Below, piece by piece: positions 5,289 through 6,166 of a stretch of 6,166 bases of DNA (position 1 is its first letter; each line of letters opens with the position of its first letter). Below the pieces are notes generated by a model. The model was not told the DNA's origin, made no database searches, and saw only the letters and a list, made by a program, of their open reading frames with translations. The translations under genes were made by a program, and so were the position numbers. Location of the stretch: positions 1 to 6,166 of the forward strand of contig CAMDPJ010000140.1 of NCBI GenBank assembly GCA_945903925.1. Reading direction: 5' to 3'. The stretch is from Chryseobacterium gleum. GTDB taxonomy: Bacteria; Bacteroidota; Bacteroidia; Flavobacteriales_C; GCA-002722245.

Positions 5289-6166
5289 ATGAAAAAATTA
5301 TTCTTTGCTATCTTCCTCACTCTCGCTCCCACTCTCACTCTTCTTTCTCAGGACCCTGTTTTTACTCAGGCTTATTCTGCAGGAATGTATTTGAATCCGG
5401 CACTTACCGGAGAACAAAAGGGATATAAAGCAAATATCAATTATCGAAATCAATGGCCTCTCATTAGTGGAAACTATATCACTAATATATATGGAGTTCA
5501 AAAAAGAATAGATTCTATTGGATTAGGTGTGGGTATAAATATTATTCAAGATGAACAAGGGCAGGGTACATTGAATACTACAGGTATTGGATTAGTGGTT
5601 TCGAAATGGGTAAAATTTAGCGATAAAATCAATTTGGCCTGGGGTGTAAACACGAGTTTCTATCAAAAAACGGTTGATATGAGCAAACTTACTTTTGGAG
5701 ACATGATAGACTCGAAACTAGGTTTCACTAACAATGCTTCATCCGACCCTAACTTCAATTCAACGGTTTCTTATATTAACTTTACAAGCGGTGTTTTAAT
5801 TCAATATAAAAAAGGAAATACTGGTTTTACCTACAGCAACATCAACACACCCAATCAAAGTTTTTACACAGGTAGCAGCTCTAGATTACCTGCTAGACTA
5901 ACTTTACACAACACCACCATTTACACTATAAGTAAAATTCTTGATTGGAAAATTGCCCACACGATTGTACTTAATAAGCAGCAAGATTTTTACTCACTAA
6001 GCACTTACGCCACTTCTCAATTCAAATGGTTTAAGCTTTGCACAGGATTCTCTACAATGAATGCCATTATTGCTGGTGGTGGTTTATGTTTTCCTCGTTT
6101 TAGCATCAACTACACTTACGAAACAACGATTTCTACATTAACCAACGCTACTGGCGGTGCACACGA
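5289..6166 (+). CDS. PorP/SprF family type IX secretion membrane protein (3' end cut by window)
   Basis: A frame of 292 codons, open to the right edge. It starts with a signal peptide: MKK, a hydrophobic stretch to about residue 19, then S-Q-D-P; no lipobox Cys, so a standard signal peptidase site is likely. The mature start, QDPVFTQAYSAGMYLNPALTG (21-41), with its Gln-Asp-Pro-x-(F/Y)-(T/S)-Q and Asn-Pro-Ala motifs, is the hallmark of PorP/SprF proteins. The remainder alternates polar and hydrophobic residues as in an outer-membrane beta-barrel, with aromatic-ended strands. The last visible residues, TGGAH, match the GGAHEISL-type motif near the family C-terminus, so only some 10-30 residues are probably missing. 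PorP and SprF take part in type IX secretion and gliding; many Bacteroidota encode numerous paralogues, often beside large gliding-motility or adhesin-like proteins, so the exact role here is open. No Shine-Dalgarno is visible before the ATG. Confidence 0.9.
   Translation, partial: MKKLFFAIFLTLAPTLTLLSQDPVFTQAYSAGMYLNPALTGEQKGYKANINYRNQWPLISGNYITNIYGVQKRIDSIGLGVGINIIQDEQGQGTLNTTGIGLVVSKWVKFSDKINLAWGVNTSFYQKTVDMSKLTFGDMIDSKLGFTNNASSDPNFNSTVSYINFTSGVLIQYKKGNTGFTYSNINTPNQSFYTGSSSRLPARLTLHNTTIYTISKILDWKIAHTIVLNKQQDFYSLSTYATSQFKWFKLCTGFSTMNAIIAGGGLCFPRFSINYTYETTISTLTNATGGAH

Noticed and set aside
5298..5501. Minus-strand 67-codon frame
   Set aside because: It is the antisense shadow of the PorP/SprF gene, which has a signal peptide and family motifs on the plus strand.

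Overview
The window looks like a piece of a Bacteroidota chromosome. The evidence is a PorP/SprF-family outer-membrane protein gene (a family tied to type IX secretion), a six-domain ribosomal protein S1, A/T-rich DNA, no obvious Shine-Dalgarno sequence before any gene, and several boxes matching the Bacteroidota -7 element TAnnTTTG. I cannot assign a genus.

Layout. Positions 1-1172 are an accessory patch read on the minus strand. It holds a complete HigBA-type toxin-antitoxin pair (toxin 495-788, antitoxin 112-492), a C-terminal remnant of a tyrosine recombinase (848-1114), and the first ~18 codons of a REP-associated Y1 transposase (1119-1172) joined directly to that remnant. The left edge of the window carries what may be the start of a second gene of the Y1 type, so the toxin-antitoxin segment may lie between two copies of the same 5' end. 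Positions 1173-1581 contain no convincing gene. They hold a strong nested hairpin with a minus-strand T-run and an imperfect inverted repeat. Positions 1582-2853 encode a DDE (rve-type) transposase interrupted by one in-frame TAA between the second Asp and the Glu of the catalytic triad. Positions 2854-3090 are non-coding and include a perfect 16-bp palindrome.

Positions 3091-5171 are the housekeeping part: rpsA on the minus strand with a clear intrinsic terminator, a leader of about 110 nt and a perfect -7 box. Divergent from it, a PorP/SprF-family gene starts at 5289 and runs off the right edge, probably only a few codons before its end.

The genes do not form one pathway. The picture is a conserved rpsA/porP chromosomal backbone with a patch of decaying mobile DNA and a toxin-antitoxin module downstream of rpsA. 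I found no CRISPR array, tRNA, rRNA or convincing new multi-gene system. The points most worth a second look are the recombinase/Y1 junction with its matching sequence at the left edge, the single-stop transposase, the orphan hairpin, and the structured rpsA leader.
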